DNA of 64,000 nt, taken from positions 1,116,001 to 1,180,000 of the forward strand of contig NZ_CP101809.1 in NCBI RefSeq assembly GCF_024498275.1, written 5' to 3'. The stretch is from Mycoplasmoides fastidiosum (lineage in GTDB: Bacteria > Bacillota_I > Bacilli_A > Mycoplasmatales > Mycoplasmoidaceae). Positions 1-8,738 of the stretch are shown here, one piece after another; positions within the stretch are counted from its first letter, which is position 1, and each line of letters opens with the position of its first letter. Under the pieces are notes generated by a model. It was not told the DNA's origin. It did not search any database and saw nothing but the letters and a program-made list of their open reading frames with translations. Made by a program: the position numbers and the translations under genes.

Positions 1-592
1 CTCGTAATTTAGCTCTAAAAGCTGTTTGAGTAGCTGCGCCACTTCCAGCAATTGCATCACCAATACCTAAAGTGAAAAAAGCAACAATTAGGGTGAAAAA
101 GATTAATGAAGTAATAATGTTTTTGTGCATGCTAATGTATAAACTAACAATACAAATAACACCATAAAGAAATAAAAAAACTGCAACAATTGCTCTTATA
201 AAATTAGGTGCATGTGCTGGTACTCCAGCAGCCGGATTTTTACCAGCAAGAGTGGTGCCATCAAGTGGAGCTAAATTAAGCAATAATTGGAAGGTTCCAT
301 AAATTAATCAAAAGCCACCAAATGTTGCTAAAATTGATCCGGTTTTTTGGTGGCCATAATGAATTGTTCTTAATCCAGCAATAAACTGGATTGAACCTCC
401 TAATACAAGTGCGCAAACACTAATAAAAACAATTGCTCAAGCTTCAGTTACTGGGCTTGCAGCAGTTGAAAAGATTCTTAAATTATAAAGCGATAAAAGG
501 ACTGTGGTAATTGCAAAGCCCATTAATCCTAAGGGTAAATATGCATTCTGCAAATATTTATTTCTTAAAGATTTTTCTTTGTCTAAGGTCAT
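1..592 (-). CDS. SatP/YaaH (GPR1/FUN34) acetate-family transporter, partial
   Basis: The 3' end lies outside the window; the visible 197 codons begin at an ATG at 592. Near the N-terminus the protein carries N-A-Y-L-P-L-G-L-M-G-F, close to the family signature NPAPLGLMGF of E. coli SatP, followed by several hydrophobic helices. The family contains small membrane proteins that move acetate or succinate with protons or act as channels. Mycoplasmas with acetate kinase excrete acetate, so export is a reasonable role, but that is inference. TGA codons at two positions are read as Trp. It is divergent from the GH32 gene across a 270-bp gap. Confidence 0.8.
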
Positions 593-865
593 GTTCCTCG
601 TTTTCTTTTAACTCTAGATTCATCTAGACAATATTAATAAAGATTTTCTTTGCGTATTTTTTAAGAAAAAAACATCTGCTAAGAAACTAAACAAATTTTA
701 ACAAAAAATTAAGTAATTTTTTTATTGTTCCAAACTGTGTTAATAAAAATTTTTTAGTTTCTGATCTTTGGAACTAAAATCCCGACTATCAGAGAATAGA
801 TTTCTAAAAAAATTAAAAATATTATAATATTTAATAACTATTTAAATTTTAAATTCACCACTAAA
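593..865. promoter_or_regulatory. Divergent intergenic region with plus-strand promoter
   Basis: This AT-rich gap separates two divergent genes. A TATAAT hexamer at 833-838 lies about 28 bases before the GH32 start codon, so the GH32 transcript would have a leader of only about 20 bases. No clear -35 element is present, as is common in mycoplasmas. I see no Shine-Dalgarno sequence before the ATG at 866. Confidence 0.5.
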
Positions 866-2281
866 ATGAATACAAACAAAACCACTTACATCAAAGCGGA
901 CTTATGAAAAATTAAACAAAAAATTAATGCTAACAATGTTAGCATTTATCGCCCTAAAACTTTAATTAGTCCTAACTTTGGTTTAATTGATCATCCTGCT
1001 GGCATCTTCTTTGATTCAAAGCACTATCATGTGATTTTTCAGCATAATCCCTTTGAAACAAACCGCAATATTAAGTTCTATTCAATGGCTAAAACCCACA
1101 ATTTCTTCACTTATCAATACCAGTGAATGACTAATTCTCCTAATAGTGATTATGATGAAGCCAGTTGTTTAGGGGGATCCTGTTTTTATTATCAAAACAA
1201 GCAATTAATAATGTATTCAGGTGATGTCAATACCGGTGGTGATATACTTAACAATTGTGTACGAACTTTAGTTTTAGCTAAATTAGATAAAAACGCTAAA
1301 GTTTCTCAAAAACGGTTATTAATGTCTAGTATTAATTTTCACAAAATTATTGCTAGTCAATTCAAAGATCCCTTTGTTTTTGTTCATGAATATAAAGTTT
1401 ATTTTCTAGTGGGAATTGGTACAAATAATAACCGAGCCCAAATTTGGTTATTTTCTTTTGATTTAGAAAATAACAAAATTAATTTTCTTAAGCGATTTGA
1501 AATTACTTCTGCTAGCTGGCGTGCAGTGGAGTGTCCCAATATTATTATTCAAAACGATCAAGTGGCTTTAGTTTTTGGAATGGTCCCTGTACGAACAAGT
1601 AATGATACTAAAGCAACTAGTAGAACTTTTTATACTACTTTTTCCTTATCTGAATTTTTTGACCTTGAAACTAAAATTCAACCAATTAGTAAGTTGCGTC
1701 AATTGGATTATGGTTTTGATTTTTACGGACCCCAAATTTTTAAAGATAAAGACCGGTATTTAATGATTGGTCAAGCAAATTTGCCCGAACAAACCAATTT
1801 CGTTGAAGCTACAGATGGTTGAGCTGGTTGTTTAACCCCAATGAAAAGAGTTCTATTTCAAAACCAGCGGATTTATTTAAAATTATTACCTGATTACATT
1901 GATTTAGTACGACAAAACGAAAATGAGAAATTGTTTTTTAAAACAATTGAAATTCAACCAGGTAAAAGTTTTTATGCAAACTTGTATGATGGAGCTGTGT
2001 TAAAACTATCAATCATTTATGATGCTAAATCAAATACTCTTGATTTAGAACGTTTTAATCATCCTAATGATGAACAAGATAATCGGCGGCGCATGATTTT
2101 AGGTCAACCATTAACTAAATTAGATTTTTTATTTGATGTTAGTTTCTTTGACTTAAGTATCAATAATGGACGTTATGTGATGACTGGTCGGCTTTATGTT
2201 AATGATGTAATCCAATGGGTTTATCTGAATAAAATTAATAAAATTGATAACTTTACTACTAAAATTTTTGAAGATTTATAA
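866..2281 (+). CDS. GH32 family beta-fructosidase / sucrose-6-phosphate hydrolase-like
   Basis: The 471-aa product is a five-bladed-propeller GH32-type hydrolase that would cleave sucrose-6-phosphate or other beta-fructosides. The family motifs are present but drifted. The nucleophile block usually written NDPNG is I-D-H-P-A-G with Asp at residue 42. The RDP block is K-D-P-F (Asp168). The acid/base block EC is V-E-C-P-N (Glu222). A later D-Y-G-x-D-F-Y-G-P-Q motif is also typical. TGA-Trp codons occur near residues 87 and 232. The usual C-terminal beta-sandwich is short or diverged. It ends 3 bases before trpS, so the two are probably cotranscribed. No sucrose PTS is in the window, so the real substrate is open. 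Confidence 0.82.
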
Positions 2282-2284
2282 AGT

Positions 2285-3295
2285 ATGAATAATAGTAAGA
2301 TTCTTGTTTCTGGCATCCAACCATCTAATAAATTAACTTTGGGGAACTATATTGGGGCTATTAAAAATTTTGTTAAATTACAAAATGAGTATGATAGCTA
2401 TTTATTTGTTGCTGATTATCACATGTTAACCAGCTCGTTTGATCCTGCTGTATTGGCTGTGAATAGTTTAGAAGTAATTAAATATTATTTAGCAGCCGGA
2501 TTAAATCCTGAGCGTTGTCGAATTTTTTACCAATCAGCTGTGCCTGAACATTTAGAATTGTGTTATTTATTATTAGTTCAAACTTCTTTAGGCGAACTAA
2601 ATCGAATGACCCAGTTTAAAGATAAATCCCAACAAGTTACATTAAAAAACAAGACAGTGACTATTCCAACTGGTTTATTAATTTATCCTGTCTTAATGGC
2701 GGCTGATATTTTGATGTATGATGCACACTTGGTTCCAGTTGGTGAAGATCAACGCCAACATTTAGAATTAGCGCGCAATATCGCCATTCGCATCAATAAT
2801 AAATATCAAAAAGATTTTTTTGTAATACCAGAAGAATACATTGTTAAAGTTGGTGCGCGCATTATGGATTTACAAAATCCGTTAGCAAAAATGTCTAAAT
2901 CTAGCATTACCGATCGAGGCACTATTTTTTTAACTGATCCAATTAATGTGGCACGCAATAAAATCATGAATGCCAAAACCGATTCTTTAAATTCCATTAA
3001 TTTTGATCGAGAAAACCAACCTGGTGTAACCAATTTAATTGAAATTTATTGCGGTTTAACCGACACAGCTATTAATGAGTTTGTAACCTCATTAAAAGAT
3101 CAAAGTTATAAAGTATTAAAAGAAAAAGTAGCTGATGTTGTTTGTGATTTTCTCGCAAAAATTCAAAACAAATATAATACAATTGATGATTTAGCATTAG
3201 CAACAATGTTGAAGCATAATCACCAACATTGTCAAAAAATTGCTCAGAAAAAAATTAACCAATTGCAACAGTTATATGGTTTACAACATCATTAA
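2285..3295 (+). CDS. trpS: Tryptophanyl-tRNA synthetase
   Basis: The 336-aa protein is a class I aminoacyl-tRNA synthetase that charges tRNA-Trp in the cytoplasm. It has the N-terminal G-I-Q-P-S-x-x-L-T-L-G-N-Y-x-G-A signature that carries the HIGH-like motif, and A-K-M-S-K-S at about residues 201-206. The length matches bacterial TrpRS. It starts 3 bases after the GH32 stop. In this genome the enzyme must serve both UGG and UGA decoding through the charged tRNAs. Confidence 0.97.
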   Translation: MNNSKILVSGIQPSNKLTLGNYIGAIKNFVKLQNEYDSYLFVADYHMLTSSFDPAVLAVNSLEVIKYYLAAGLNPERCRIFYQSAVPEHLELCYLLLVQTSLGELNRMTQFKDKSQQVTLKNKTVTIPTGLLIYPVLMAADILMYDAHLVPVGEDQRQHLELARNIAIRINNKYQKDFFVIPEEYIVKVGARIMDLQNPLAKMSKSSITDRGTIFLTDPINVARNKIMNAKTDSLNSINFDRENQPGVTNLIEIYCGLTDTAINEFVTSLKDQSYKVLKEKVADVVCDFLAKIQNKYNTIDDLALATMLKHNHQHCQKIAQKKINQLQQLYGLQHH

Positions 3296-3355
3296 TTGCG
3301 GCATTAATTAAGGCTTGCTTTTTATTGAAAATATGTTTTAAAAAGAAGGTAAATT

Positions 3356-4372
3356 GTGAAAAATAAAATTGAAGAAACTACAGATGAAAACCATCAAATA
3401 ATCGATCCTTCCAACAAGTGGTCTACTAAAATTCAACAAGAACAAATGCGTGATTTTAAAAAAGCACTTGCGCTCACTCCTGAAAAATTTTTAATTGTTT
3501 CTGATTTGGATGGCACTCTTTTAAATTGTGAAGGAGAGATCACTGATTACACTAAAAAAGTTATTAAAATTTTAAATAAGCATGGTCATAAATTTTGTAT
3601 TGCGACCGGACGACCATGACGTTCTGCTAAACCATTTTATGATCAATTAGAATTAAATACTTTAATCGCCAATCTAAATGGTTCGATTGTGCATAAACCA
3701 TATGATCAATACATGGTGCCAATTAATTATGTTTTTTCAAGCGATATTCTACGACAATTATGTGAAGATCAAGAAATTTTAAATGTGATCGAAAACATTA
3801 TCTTAGAAGATGGGCATAGTTTACGAACTTATGCTCCACTTGATGAAAAACACATTGAAGATTTATCCCGTTGGTTCCATTTTGATTTAAAAAAAGATCG
3901 TCCTAGTCATGGTTTTGAAGAAGTTTTTCAAACCCAAAGAAACATTCCATCAATTTTAATTCAATTATCAATTTCAGTTGACATTGACTACATTATTAGT
4001 TTGATTAAATCCAAAGTAAAAACAATGACTTGTCAAATGTGATCTTTAAATGATAAATCCAAAATTCTAGAAGTAAATACCGTCTTTGCTAACAAAGGTA
4101 ATGCTTTAGAATTCTTCTCTTCTTACTATGGAATTCCTTTAGATAAAAGCATTGCTTTTGGGGATGGTTATAATGATGTTAGTTTGGTTTCCAAAGCTCA
4201 TTATGGTTATGCAATGAAAAACGGAAAAACTACGGCTAAATTTGTGGCCCGAGGCGTCACTCCGTTTGATAATGGCAATGATGGTGTAGCACGAAAAATT
4301 CAAGAATTTTTCATTAATCGATTAAAAGAAAAATCTTATTTGTCCCAATTAGAAGCTAATTGTAAAAAATAG
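3356..4372 (+). CDS. HAD-superfamily Cof-type sugar phosphatase
   Basis: The 338-aa protein starts at GTG 3356, with AGAAGG about 8 bases upstream. The phosphatase core begins around residue 45 with S-D-L-D-G-T-L-L (motif I, nucleophile Asp) and continues with T-G-R-P (motif II) and G-D-G-x-N-D (motif IV) near the C-terminus. This is the Cof/YidA group, which dephosphorylates sugar phosphates and similar small molecules. The ~45-residue charged N-terminal extension ahead of the core is unusual for the family. Two internal TGA codons are read as Trp. The specific substrate cannot be told from sequence. Confidence 0.88.
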
Positions 4373-4401
4373 AATCTTTATTTTTATAAACAAAATAACA
4401 A

Positions 4402-4432
4402 AAAAACCGTTCAAGCAATTGAACGGTTTTTG
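4402..4432. terminator. Bidirectional intrinsic terminator
   Basis: An 8-bp stem CCGTTCAA / TTGAACGG around a 4-base loop, with A6 before and T5GT5 after. It sits between the convergent HAD phosphatase and ABC ATPase genes and can serve both. Confidence 0.85.
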
Positions 4433-4460
4433 TTTTTCATATTTATTTTTTAAAGATTAA

Positions 4461-5702
4461 TTATTCCACTTCTTGGCGGTTTAAATGGGTTGCACGGTAA
4501 TCATAAATTTCGCGAATTGCTTCACTAGTTCCTACTTTTAGTAAAACTACGTATAAGTCTTCTAAACTAGTTGCTGCATGTTTCAAGTCAGTAATGATAA
4601 TGTTTTTTGCTGCACATTCTTTTTGGAATAATAATAAGTTCAATTGGCCATCAAATTTCACAAGAATAGTTTTAGAAATTTCGTTATAACGATATTTACA
4701 GTTGATTCGTTTTAGCAGTGTTAATGCTAATTGGTTGTCAGTTGTTTGCACTAAAAATTTGAACTGGTTTTGTAATTCTAAACTTTTTACTAATCCAGAG
4801 AAAAAAACTCGCCCTTTTGAAAGAATAGTCATCATGTTAGCATAGCCACTAAATTCGTCAATTAAGTGACTTAATACTAATACTCCACGAGACTCAGCTT
4901 GTAGTTTAGCTAATAAAACTAATAATTCAACTTCTTCGTGTTTTTGCAGGCCAGTCAATGGTTCGTCTAAAATCACTAATGAAGGATTATTAATTAATGC
5001 AATAGAAAGACCTAATTTACGTCGTTCTAATAAACCTAATTCAACAACTTTACGAGTTCGCAAATGTCATAGATTTAATTTTTCTAAAGAACTTCGGGCG
5101 TAAGATAAAGCTTCTAAATGAGTTTTTTCTAAAGCAACTGCTTTTTGTACAATTAAGTCATGCAATGTTGAATTTGGGTCTCAATCAAATTGAGCAGGCA
5201 CAACTCCGATAGATGGTAATCAAGTTTTTAGTTCTTCTTCGCTAGTAATTTTGTTAGCAAATAAAATTTCACCTTGATAACTAGTGTCGTTACGTAGAAT
5301 ACAGTTTAATAAAGTTGTTTTTCCAGAACCGCTTGCACCAACTAAAGCATGAAAATCTCCAGGATAAACTTTAAAGCTAGTGTTAACTACTGCTGGTTGT
5401 CGTTGATTTTCGTAATACTTAGTTAAGTGACGAACTTCAAGTAATGGAACAGTTCGATCCAACTTTAATAAACCGCGGTCTAATTCATCAACAATTTGTA
5501 AAGCTTTTTCTTGAACTTTAAATACATCTTCTAAACCTTCTTTTGCTTCTACAAAATTGAAGATATTAGCATGCAAATACTTTTCAAGTTCTTGTTCTTC
5601 TTTGTTGACTAATTCCAATTGTTCGTTCACGTCTTTTAGTTCACGTAAAATTGAACTAGACGTTACTTCTAAATTGTTTTCTAAATCTTTGTCTTTTTTC
5701 AC
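4461..5702 (-). CDS. ABC transporter-type ATPase with coiled-coil N-terminus, orphan
   Basis: The 413-aa protein starts at GTG 5702. Residues 1-90 are highly charged and likely coiled coil. The ATPase domain follows with Walker A G-A-S-G-S-G-K-T, Walker B S-L-V-I-L-D-E-P and a switch histidine in L-S-H. The ABC signature is degenerate: the LSGGQ position reads G-L-L-E-R-R-K. About 150 residues of unknown fold follow. No permease or binding protein is next to it, so it is either an orphan exporter ATPase whose membrane partner is elsewhere or a soluble ABC protein. The weak signature motif makes its transport role uncertain. Confidence 0.8.
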
Positions 5703-5983
5703 TTATTTGTAACCTAAAATTTATTAAATTTTTGCTATTGATTAGTAAATTTTGAAATTCAAAATTACACTTTAACATGGTTTTAATTATATATGTTAAA
5801 AGGCATTTTTTTAATCAAAAATAACAAGAGTATAACCAACTATTCCCTGCAGAAAAGTCGATTATTCAACCTTAATTATAGTCGTTTTTTGCTGTCCATT
5901 TTTAAAGGGTGATTTTAGATTAAATTTTGACCAATTAAACTTGATGAATTTTGCAAAAAACGGGAATCAAAAATTAAATTATT
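5703..5983. other. AT-rich intergenic region, no gene seen
   Basis: This stretch carries no ORF with a plausible start and no conserved motif that I recognise. It lies upstream of the GTG start of the ABC ATPase on the minus strand and should hold that gene's promoter, but no convincing -35/-10 pair stands out. Confidence 0.4.
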
Positions 5984-6012
5984 TTGAAAATTATTACTGG
6001 ATTAGTTATAAT
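5984..6012 (+). promoter_or_regulatory. Strong sigma-70 type promoter
   Basis: TTGAAA (5984-5989) and TATAAT (6007-6012) are separated by exactly 17 bases, the best promoter match in this part of the window. Transcription should start at G6017 or G6018, just before the structured RNA region. Confidence 0.75.
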
Positions 6013-6017
6013 AAAAG

Positions 6018-6150
6018 GTGTAATTTGGTAGCCCTCCATTTTACACAATGAGTTGTGGATGTGAATGTAGTGCTTATTTGGATCCACAAGTATTATTTTC
6101 TACAGAAGCAACTCGCCTCCATAATCTCGTGATTATGGCGGTTTTTTTAT
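6018..6150 (+). ncRNA. Candidate structured RNA or 5' attenuator with intrinsic terminator
   Basis: From the predicted start at about 6018 the transcript can form three hairpins. P1 pairs GTGTAA (6018-6023) with TTACAC (6041-6046). P2 is a perfect 8-bp stem, TTGTGGAT (6053-6060) with ATCCACAA (6082-6089). A terminator stem pairs CCATAATC with GATTATGG (6119-6138) and is followed by CGG and T7. An alternative pairing of TTACACAA with TTGTG would break P2, so switching is possible. A 63-codon ORF from 6048 opens with three Cys codons within its first seven (Met-Ser-Cys-Gly-Cys-Glu-Cys) but has no ribosome binding site. It precedes the 136-aa gene at 6193. No Rfam family was recognised by eye. 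Confidence 0.5.
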
Positions 6151-6192
6151 TGGGTTTTACCATTTTTTCAAAACTAAATTGCAAGCAAAAAT

Positions 6193-6603
6193 ATGTACCA
6201 AACACCTTTACGCAAGTACTTATGGCAATACAATATTAAAAAAGCTAAAATGCGTCAATCTTTTTTTCGGGTTTATGAAATTTCAATTAACGGAAAAGAA
6301 AAATTTCGTTCTTTAGTCGTGAAATTACGTAATTTAGTTAACTGAGGTGCAATCAATGACATCAATAAAATTGATGAAATGAATGTTATTTGTACTTTTC
6401 AATTTTTAAATAAAGATTTAGATTTAAATTTAACTTTTGCCTTAATCGAAACCAATTTTGATCACCGCATTACCAATATCTGATTGAACATCAATAAAAT
6501 CAAGAAGGATTGAATTATTAACCAGCATAGTTACTGAATCATTCCCATTGCTTTATTCACATCAGCTAATATTAAATTAAATGATCAATTCTTAATTCAT
6601 TAA
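6193..6603 (+). CDS. Hypothetical 136-aa protein
   Basis: The ORF is visible only when its four TGA codons are read as Trp. The predicted protein is basic at the N-terminus, soluble-looking and rich in Ile, Asn and Lys. It ends just before a terminator. No family was recognised. It lies directly downstream of the structured RNA and terminator at 6018-6150, so expression would need read-through or antitermination. No good Shine-Dalgarno sequence precedes the ATG; the start was chosen because it is the first ATG of the open frame after the terminator. Confidence 0.6.
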
Positions 6604-6608
6604 CATAA

Positions 6609-6678
6609 AAAATCAACTATTTCACTTGATTGAAAACTAATTATTAGTTTCGACTCTTGTAAAATAGCTGATTTTTTT
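6609..6678 (+). terminator. Intrinsic terminator with large loop
   Basis: AATCAACTATTT pairs with AAATAGCTGATT with one mismatch, and the second arm runs into T7. It lies immediately after the stop codon of the 136-aa gene. The loop is about 40 bases and can fold further. Confidence 0.55.
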
Positions 6679-6682
6679 ATTA

Positions 6683-6756
6683 TGGTGCCGAATAGCAGAA
6701 TCGAACTGCTCTCTAGACATTACCATTGTCTTGTTTTACCACTAAACTAAATCGGC
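6683..6756 (-). tRNA. tRNA-Thr (anticodon GGU)
   Basis: The reverse strand folds as a full cloverleaf of 74 bases with an encoded CCA end. The D stem is GTTT/AAAC. The anticodon stem is AGACA/TGTCT with the loop ATGGTAA, giving anticodon GGT. The variable loop has 4 bases. The T stem is AGCAG/CTGCT with the loop TTCGATT. The 7-bp acceptor stem has one T-T mismatch. The discriminator base is A. GGU reads ACC and ACU threonine codons. Confidence 0.93.
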
Positions 6757-6815
6757 AAAGCGGTTCTAATTATAATTGAAAATTAATCATTTTAACATCT
6801 TTAATTACAATAAAA

Positions 6816-6846
6816 AAACAACCCACTGAATGAAAGTGGGTTGTTT
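6816..6846. terminator. Hairpin, probable minus-strand terminator
   Basis: A perfect 12-bp stem, AAACAACCCACT / AGTGGGTTGTTT, closes a 7-base loop. On the minus strand it is followed by T7, so it would stop a transcript arriving from the A-rich region on its right. On the plus strand the T tract is weak. Confidence 0.65.
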
Positions 6847-7052
6847 GTAAAAAATAATAACAGACTAATTATATAGTTTGATAATCCAGTTATACAGGAG
6901 AAATATAGTTTGGATTAAAGATGTATTAAATATCGGTATTTTTTATAATGCCATCAAGTGGCAAAAGTAATTTTTGAAAAATCATCAAGAAACTGACAAT
7001 TTTATATGCACGTAATTATAGCGTTTAGTTATTAATAATAGGAGATAGCAAT

Positions 7053-7100
7053 ATGCTTGGAGCGATTAAAAAATTAGCCCATGTCTTTACTAAAGAATAA
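7053..7100 (+). CDS. Candidate 15-aa amphipathic micropeptide
   Basis: An ATG at 7053 is preceded by TAGGAGATA, a good Shine-Dalgarno sequence at normal distance. It opens the 15-residue peptide Met-Leu-Gly-Ala-Ile-Lys-Lys-Leu-Ala-His-Val-Phe-Thr-Lys-Glu, which could form an amphipathic helix. A TATAAT lies about 100 bases upstream and a terminator hairpin begins 18 bases after the stop. The set promoter, ribosome site, ORF and terminator is the reason to list it. The length is short enough that chance is a real alternative. Confidence 0.3.
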   Translation: MLGAIKKLAHVFTKE

Positions 7101-7117
7101 TTTTTTAACTCGCCGAG

Positions 7118-7156
7118 AACAAAAAATAAAATTTTAGTTCTATTTTTTGTTTTTAA
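7118..7156 (+). terminator. Terminator hairpin after the micropeptide ORF
   Basis: AACAAAAAATA (7118-7128) pairs perfectly with TATTTTTTGTT (7141-7151), followed by T4. An inner pairing of AAATTTTA is also possible. The stem is A/T-rich and so weaker than the others in this window. Confidence 0.45.
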
Positions 7157-7423
7157 ATAAGAACACAAGACACAATGGTAATGTGAAAAAACAACAAAGT
7201 TAGAATTAGTAATTAATTTAAATAAAAGGAGGTATGGTAAAAAAATAAATGAATAAATAGATTTTAACAATATATCTAAATACAAACGTATTTAATATAA
7301 GTTGATATTTAATACAAAAAATGACTTACTATTTATTTTGAAAATTTAAAAAATATGAAAAACGTTAAAAAATGTTAATTAAAAGAAAGGATAAAAGAAA
7401 TTAACAAAAATGGAGTAAATATT

Positions 7424-7471
7424 ATGAAAATAAAAAAATTAAAAAAATTAATAAAAGGAGTTTTAAATTAA
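7424..7471 (+). CDS. Candidate 15-aa cationic micropeptide
   Basis: An ATG at 7424, 8 bases after TGGAG, opens a 15-residue peptide of Lys, Leu and Ile ending Lys-Gly-Val-Leu-Asn. It is strongly basic and potentially amphipathic. Its last codons include AAAAGGAG, placed 6 bases before an AUU codon at 7467. That AUU opens a 59-codon basic frame ending at 7646, a layout resembling translational coupling. The surroundings are so A-rich that Lys-rich frames are expected by chance, so this is weak. Confidence 0.2.
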   Translation: MKIKKLKKLIKGVLN

Positions 7472-7768
7472 CTTACCAAAAAAAAGGAAAAATACAAAAC
7501 AAAATATTAAAAAAAAAATTACGAAAGGAAAAAATAAAAGAAAAAGAGAGAGTTTTTGAAAAGAGACAAATCTAATTAACAAACAATTTACGAACCCGAC
7601 GAAAGCTCGCAGAGGAGGGAGTTTATTAATAAGGATAAATATTTAAAAAAAGGTTGGTTGTACTAATAATTATCCCCTCAGAAAGATAACTACCAGTACG
7701 CTTTTGATTATACCAATTTTAATTATTAATGATTAAAGATATTTAGAATAAATCTGATTTTGTTACTG

Positions 7769-8568
7769 TCATTTCTCATGAAATTCCAATAAAATATCAC
7801 TTTTTTCTTCTTCGGTTTTACTTAAATAAATCTTGCGTAACAAAATATCAGCAATAAACAGTTGGGACACTTTAGAAGATAAAGCAATGATTCGAGTTTT
7901 CTGTTCTAAAGTGTAAAAATGGATCACAATTGTCTTATTTTCACTCACATATCGTCGGTTGTTAGTGATTAGAATGACACTAATACCATACTTCTGCAAC
8001 AAGCTTAAAAGAAACTTGTTTTCTTTGGTTTTCATTGACTTGGAAAAGAAACAAATTACATATTTATCCCGGCTGTTAGTCTGAATTTGTAAGAATATAT
8101 CATGAATTGTATTAGCTAAGAAAGCATTCTTGCCAATCACTTGCAAGTTATAACACATTTCATTAGCTACATTTAATGATGAACCAATGCCATAACAAAT
8201 AATATTGTTCGCATTCTTTAAAACTTCAGCTGCTTGTTTTAAAGTTTCTGGAACTAAAATGTCCATTGTTTTTTCAATTGAGTGCAGATAGAAAATGTTG
8301 ACATTTTCTAAAAAGTTATCACTCTTCTCACTGTAATAATGTTTTTGACGTTCATGTTCGCGGATAACAAAATTCTTTAGTTCTTTAAAACCTTTAAACC
8401 CAATTTTTCGGCAATACGAGAAATTAAACCAATACTTAAATACAAAGTTTCAGCTAGTTTTTTGATTGAATAACTAATAAATTTATCAGTGTGATTATTA
8501 ATAAAATCATTAATAATTTTCTCATTAGCTGAGATCCGAACATTGCTAATATCTAAGATTTTGTACAT
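7769..8568 (-). pseudogene. RpiR-family (HTH-SIS) transcriptional regulator, frameshifted; NanR candidate
   Basis: The N-terminal HTH_6 part (from ATG 8568) and the C-terminal SIS sugar-phosphate-sensing part (to 7769) are in different frames. The zero frame reads ...Leu-Gly-Leu-Lys-Val-Leu-Lys-Asn-stop at 8377. A -1 shift at 8392-8398 restores the family sequence ...Lys-Gly-Phe-Lys-Glu-Leu-Lys. The site is TTTAAAG in phase, a form used for -1 ribosomal frameshifting, but one lost T gives the same result. RpiR proteins sense phosphosugars; beside nan genes it is expected to control sialic acid use. It is divergent from nanQ. Whether it is functional is unresolved. Confidence 0.8.
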
Positions 8569-8590
8569 AAAATTCCTACTATTAAAGTGG

Positions 8591-8611
8591 TATCAAACTT
8601 TTGATATTATA
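8591..8611. promoter_or_regulatory. Palindromic operator over the regulator's -10 box
   Basis: TATCAAA-CT-TTTGATA (8591-8606) is a perfect 16-base palindrome, and its edge overlaps the minus-strand TATAAT at 8606-8611 that should drive the RpiR gene. This placement suggests autoregulation. Confidence 0.55.
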
Positions 8612-8738
8612 GAAAAATTATTATGATATGTGTAAAAAAATAAGCGATAATTTTTTCACTTTACAAATTAACTATTTCTGAATATATGGAAAAAATTTTC
8701 TTTTTTTCGGGTAAATAATTAATATTTTTTTCTAACTG

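Larger units (their letters stand above)
6850..7768. other. A-rich region without a conventional gene
   Basis: More than 900 bases lack any long convincing ORF. The plus strand becomes extremely A- and purine-rich from about 7320 to 7570. It contains a TATAAT at 6944-6949, several strong Shine-Dalgarno-like strings (AAAAGGAGGT at 7224-7233, AAAAGGAG at 7453-7460, AGAGGAGGGAG near 7611) and a few tiny ORFs listed separately. The minus-strand open frame at 7025-7285 has no ribosome binding site and looks like chance. The region could be a decayed locus, a set of micropeptide genes, or an unrecognised RNA. Confidence 0.4.

Noticed and set aside
6048-6239. 63-codon plus-strand ORF with an early Cys-rich stretch
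   Set aside because: It lacks a ribosome binding site and runs through the terminator stem; it is kept only as a possible leader peptide within the RNA feature.
7025-7285. 86-codon minus-strand ORF with hydrophobic stretches
   Set aside because: TTG start, no ribosome site, and its Phe/Leu/Lys bias follows from A-rich DNA on the other strand.
7321-7368. 15-codon ORF of Tyr, Phe and Lys
   Set aside because: No Shine-Dalgarno sequence and composition expected by chance in this tract.
7570-7720. Remnant of an rRNA, RNase P or tmRNA gene suggested by GC-richer patches
   Set aside because: No conserved core motifs such as the RNase P P4 sequences or the tmRNA tRNA-like end were found on either strand.
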